Positions 27,786 through 28,626 of a DNA stretch of 28,626 nucleotides are shown here, piece by piece. The notes beneath the pieces were generated by a model, which saw only the letters and a program-made list of their open reading frames with translations, was not told the DNA's origin and ran no database searches. The DNA is from Trachelipus rathkii (lineage: Eukaryota; Arthropoda; Malacostraca; Isopoda; Trachelipodidae). Made by a program: the position numbers and the translations under genes. The DNA is taken from contig JABUQX010053201.1 of assembly GCA_015478945.1 (NCBI GenBank), positions 12,501 to 41,126 of the forward strand, given 5' to 3'. The stretch's first letter is position 1; the number at the start of each line of letters is the position of its first letter.

Positions 27786-28626
27786 TGATTATATAAGAAA
27801 AATCCGTATAATTTTTTTAAGTTGATAAACTTTTTTAATAATAAATATGTTAATTTTTAAATTTTTAATAAAAAAATTTTAAATTTTAATTTTTTTATTT
27901 AATTTTTTAATTTTATTATTTTTTTCCTTTTTTCTTTTGTATCTGAGGATAGATCATATGAAATTAGCTTGTATCCATTTCGTCGTTATCTAGTTTCAAT
28001 TTCGTTATGATTGAGGGTCCAATCCACCCCACTTCTGGTGTGTCGGTTTTTAACCCCATCTACGATTGTGCGCACTTTATTGAATGGGTATATACTGAGT
28101 TTCATCGTTCTATGTTATCATTTTCAGGTTTGGGTCTCATGAATCCTCCATTGGGTGCGCATTGGTCATTACAGTTAAATTCTCGTGCTACAGCAGACCT
28201 TATATGATAGGTGTTAATAGCCGATTTTCAGCTTATCTACGGCGTCAATTATTTGTATGTTGGGGTGAATCCCCCTCTGTGGGATCCTAAACACCCTATA
28301 TGGACTTAATAACGTCCATCTATATTTCGAACTCTACGACCTCGATAACTCGTATATTAAACTATCGAAGGTTAGGATTGGGGGGGTGCCATAGTGGTTG
28401 TTATGACAAATGTTGTATTAACTTGGGGCAGGCATGCAGCGGCTGCCAAGCACGTGCCGGACCACCTCCTCAAGTAATCCAACACCAACTATTTCCTACT
28501 CCTATAAATAACACTCTAAATCCTCTTACCAAATTTCAGCCACGATAACAATCTTAATTTTTTTTTAATGGGACTGCCACGGGGATTAACTCCGTATGAC
28601 GCTAAGGTACCGTTCATCATGCTCTC

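Larger units (their letters stand above)
26300..28626 (-). repeat. Right arm of the giant inverted repeat (runs off the window)
   Basis: Reverse-complement partner of 17075-19325; landmark pairs are given there. The last bases of the window still align (GTACCTTAGCGT on the minus strand against GTAACCTATGCGT at 17089-17101), so the arm continues beyond 28626. The outer 650 bp is of ordinary composition, the centre is satellite-like, and the inner 330 bp is A-rich. Small frames (26738-26932, 28007-28207, 28300-28548) are not conserved as frames between the arms. Confidence 0.9.

Noticed and set aside
17075..28626. Large viral or Polinton-like integrated element as an explanation for the long inverted repeats
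   Set aside because: No integrase, polymerase, protease or capsid motif was seen in any frame of the interior, and the DNA is satellite-like rather than gene-dense.

Overview
This window looks like intergenic, repeat-dominated DNA from a eukaryote, most probably a decapod crustacean or a close arthropod relative. The evidence is the kind of repeats present: decayed non-LTR retrotransposons of types I associate with decapod genomes, very long (AT)n and (CT)n microsatellites, and a hAT DNA transposon whose transposase is split by GT-AG introns. The taxonomic call is inference from memory of those families; no host marker gene is present. I found no intact protein-coding gene, rRNA, convincing tRNA or CRISPR array. 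Nearly every open frame is short and lies in low-complexity DNA, in satellite-like DNA or in a decayed transposon.

Layout. 1-160 is the 3' end of a LINE running into an (AT)n tract (161-302). 590-3365 is a plus-strand LINE remnant (endonuclease and linker, called LINE A here) split by a 1.3-kb fold-back element (1913-3209) with a TGAA target duplication. A second (AT)n tract follows (3368-3483). From 3505 to about 9150 a minus-strand LINE of the RTE-like, 'craniofacial-development-protein-2-like' type (LINE B) can be read in pieces from C-terminus to N-terminus. It is broken by an internally deleted jockey/CR1-like LINE plus A-rich DNA (3865-5335), by an unidentified insert of about 1.07 kb carrying degenerate ~110-bp repeats (6556-7625), and by a (CT)n tract (8425-8575). 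9216-10580 is TA-rich low-complexity DNA with a C-poor middle.

11028-16394 is a hAT element of about 5.4 kb with CA-starting inverted ends, subterminal CGGCTA/GCCGAA motifs and a recognisable but dead transposase in at least six exonic blocks (12899-16060). Several intron boundaries can still be placed, and one restores the conserved reading frame exactly.

17075 to the window end is dominated by a giant diverged inverted repeat. The left arm (about 17075-19325) pairs collinearly with the right arm (about 26300-28626), and the right arm runs off the window. The arms carry ~205-245-bp satellite-like units in mirror orientation. The roughly 7 kb between them is T/G-rich, C-poor, non-coding, and contains further degenerate repeats. 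This structure is the least explained part of the window and the best candidate for something undescribed: a giant fold-back element, or a very long terminal-inverted-repeat transposon whose ends lie partly outside the window. The window as a whole records layered insertion, with each element interrupting an older one.
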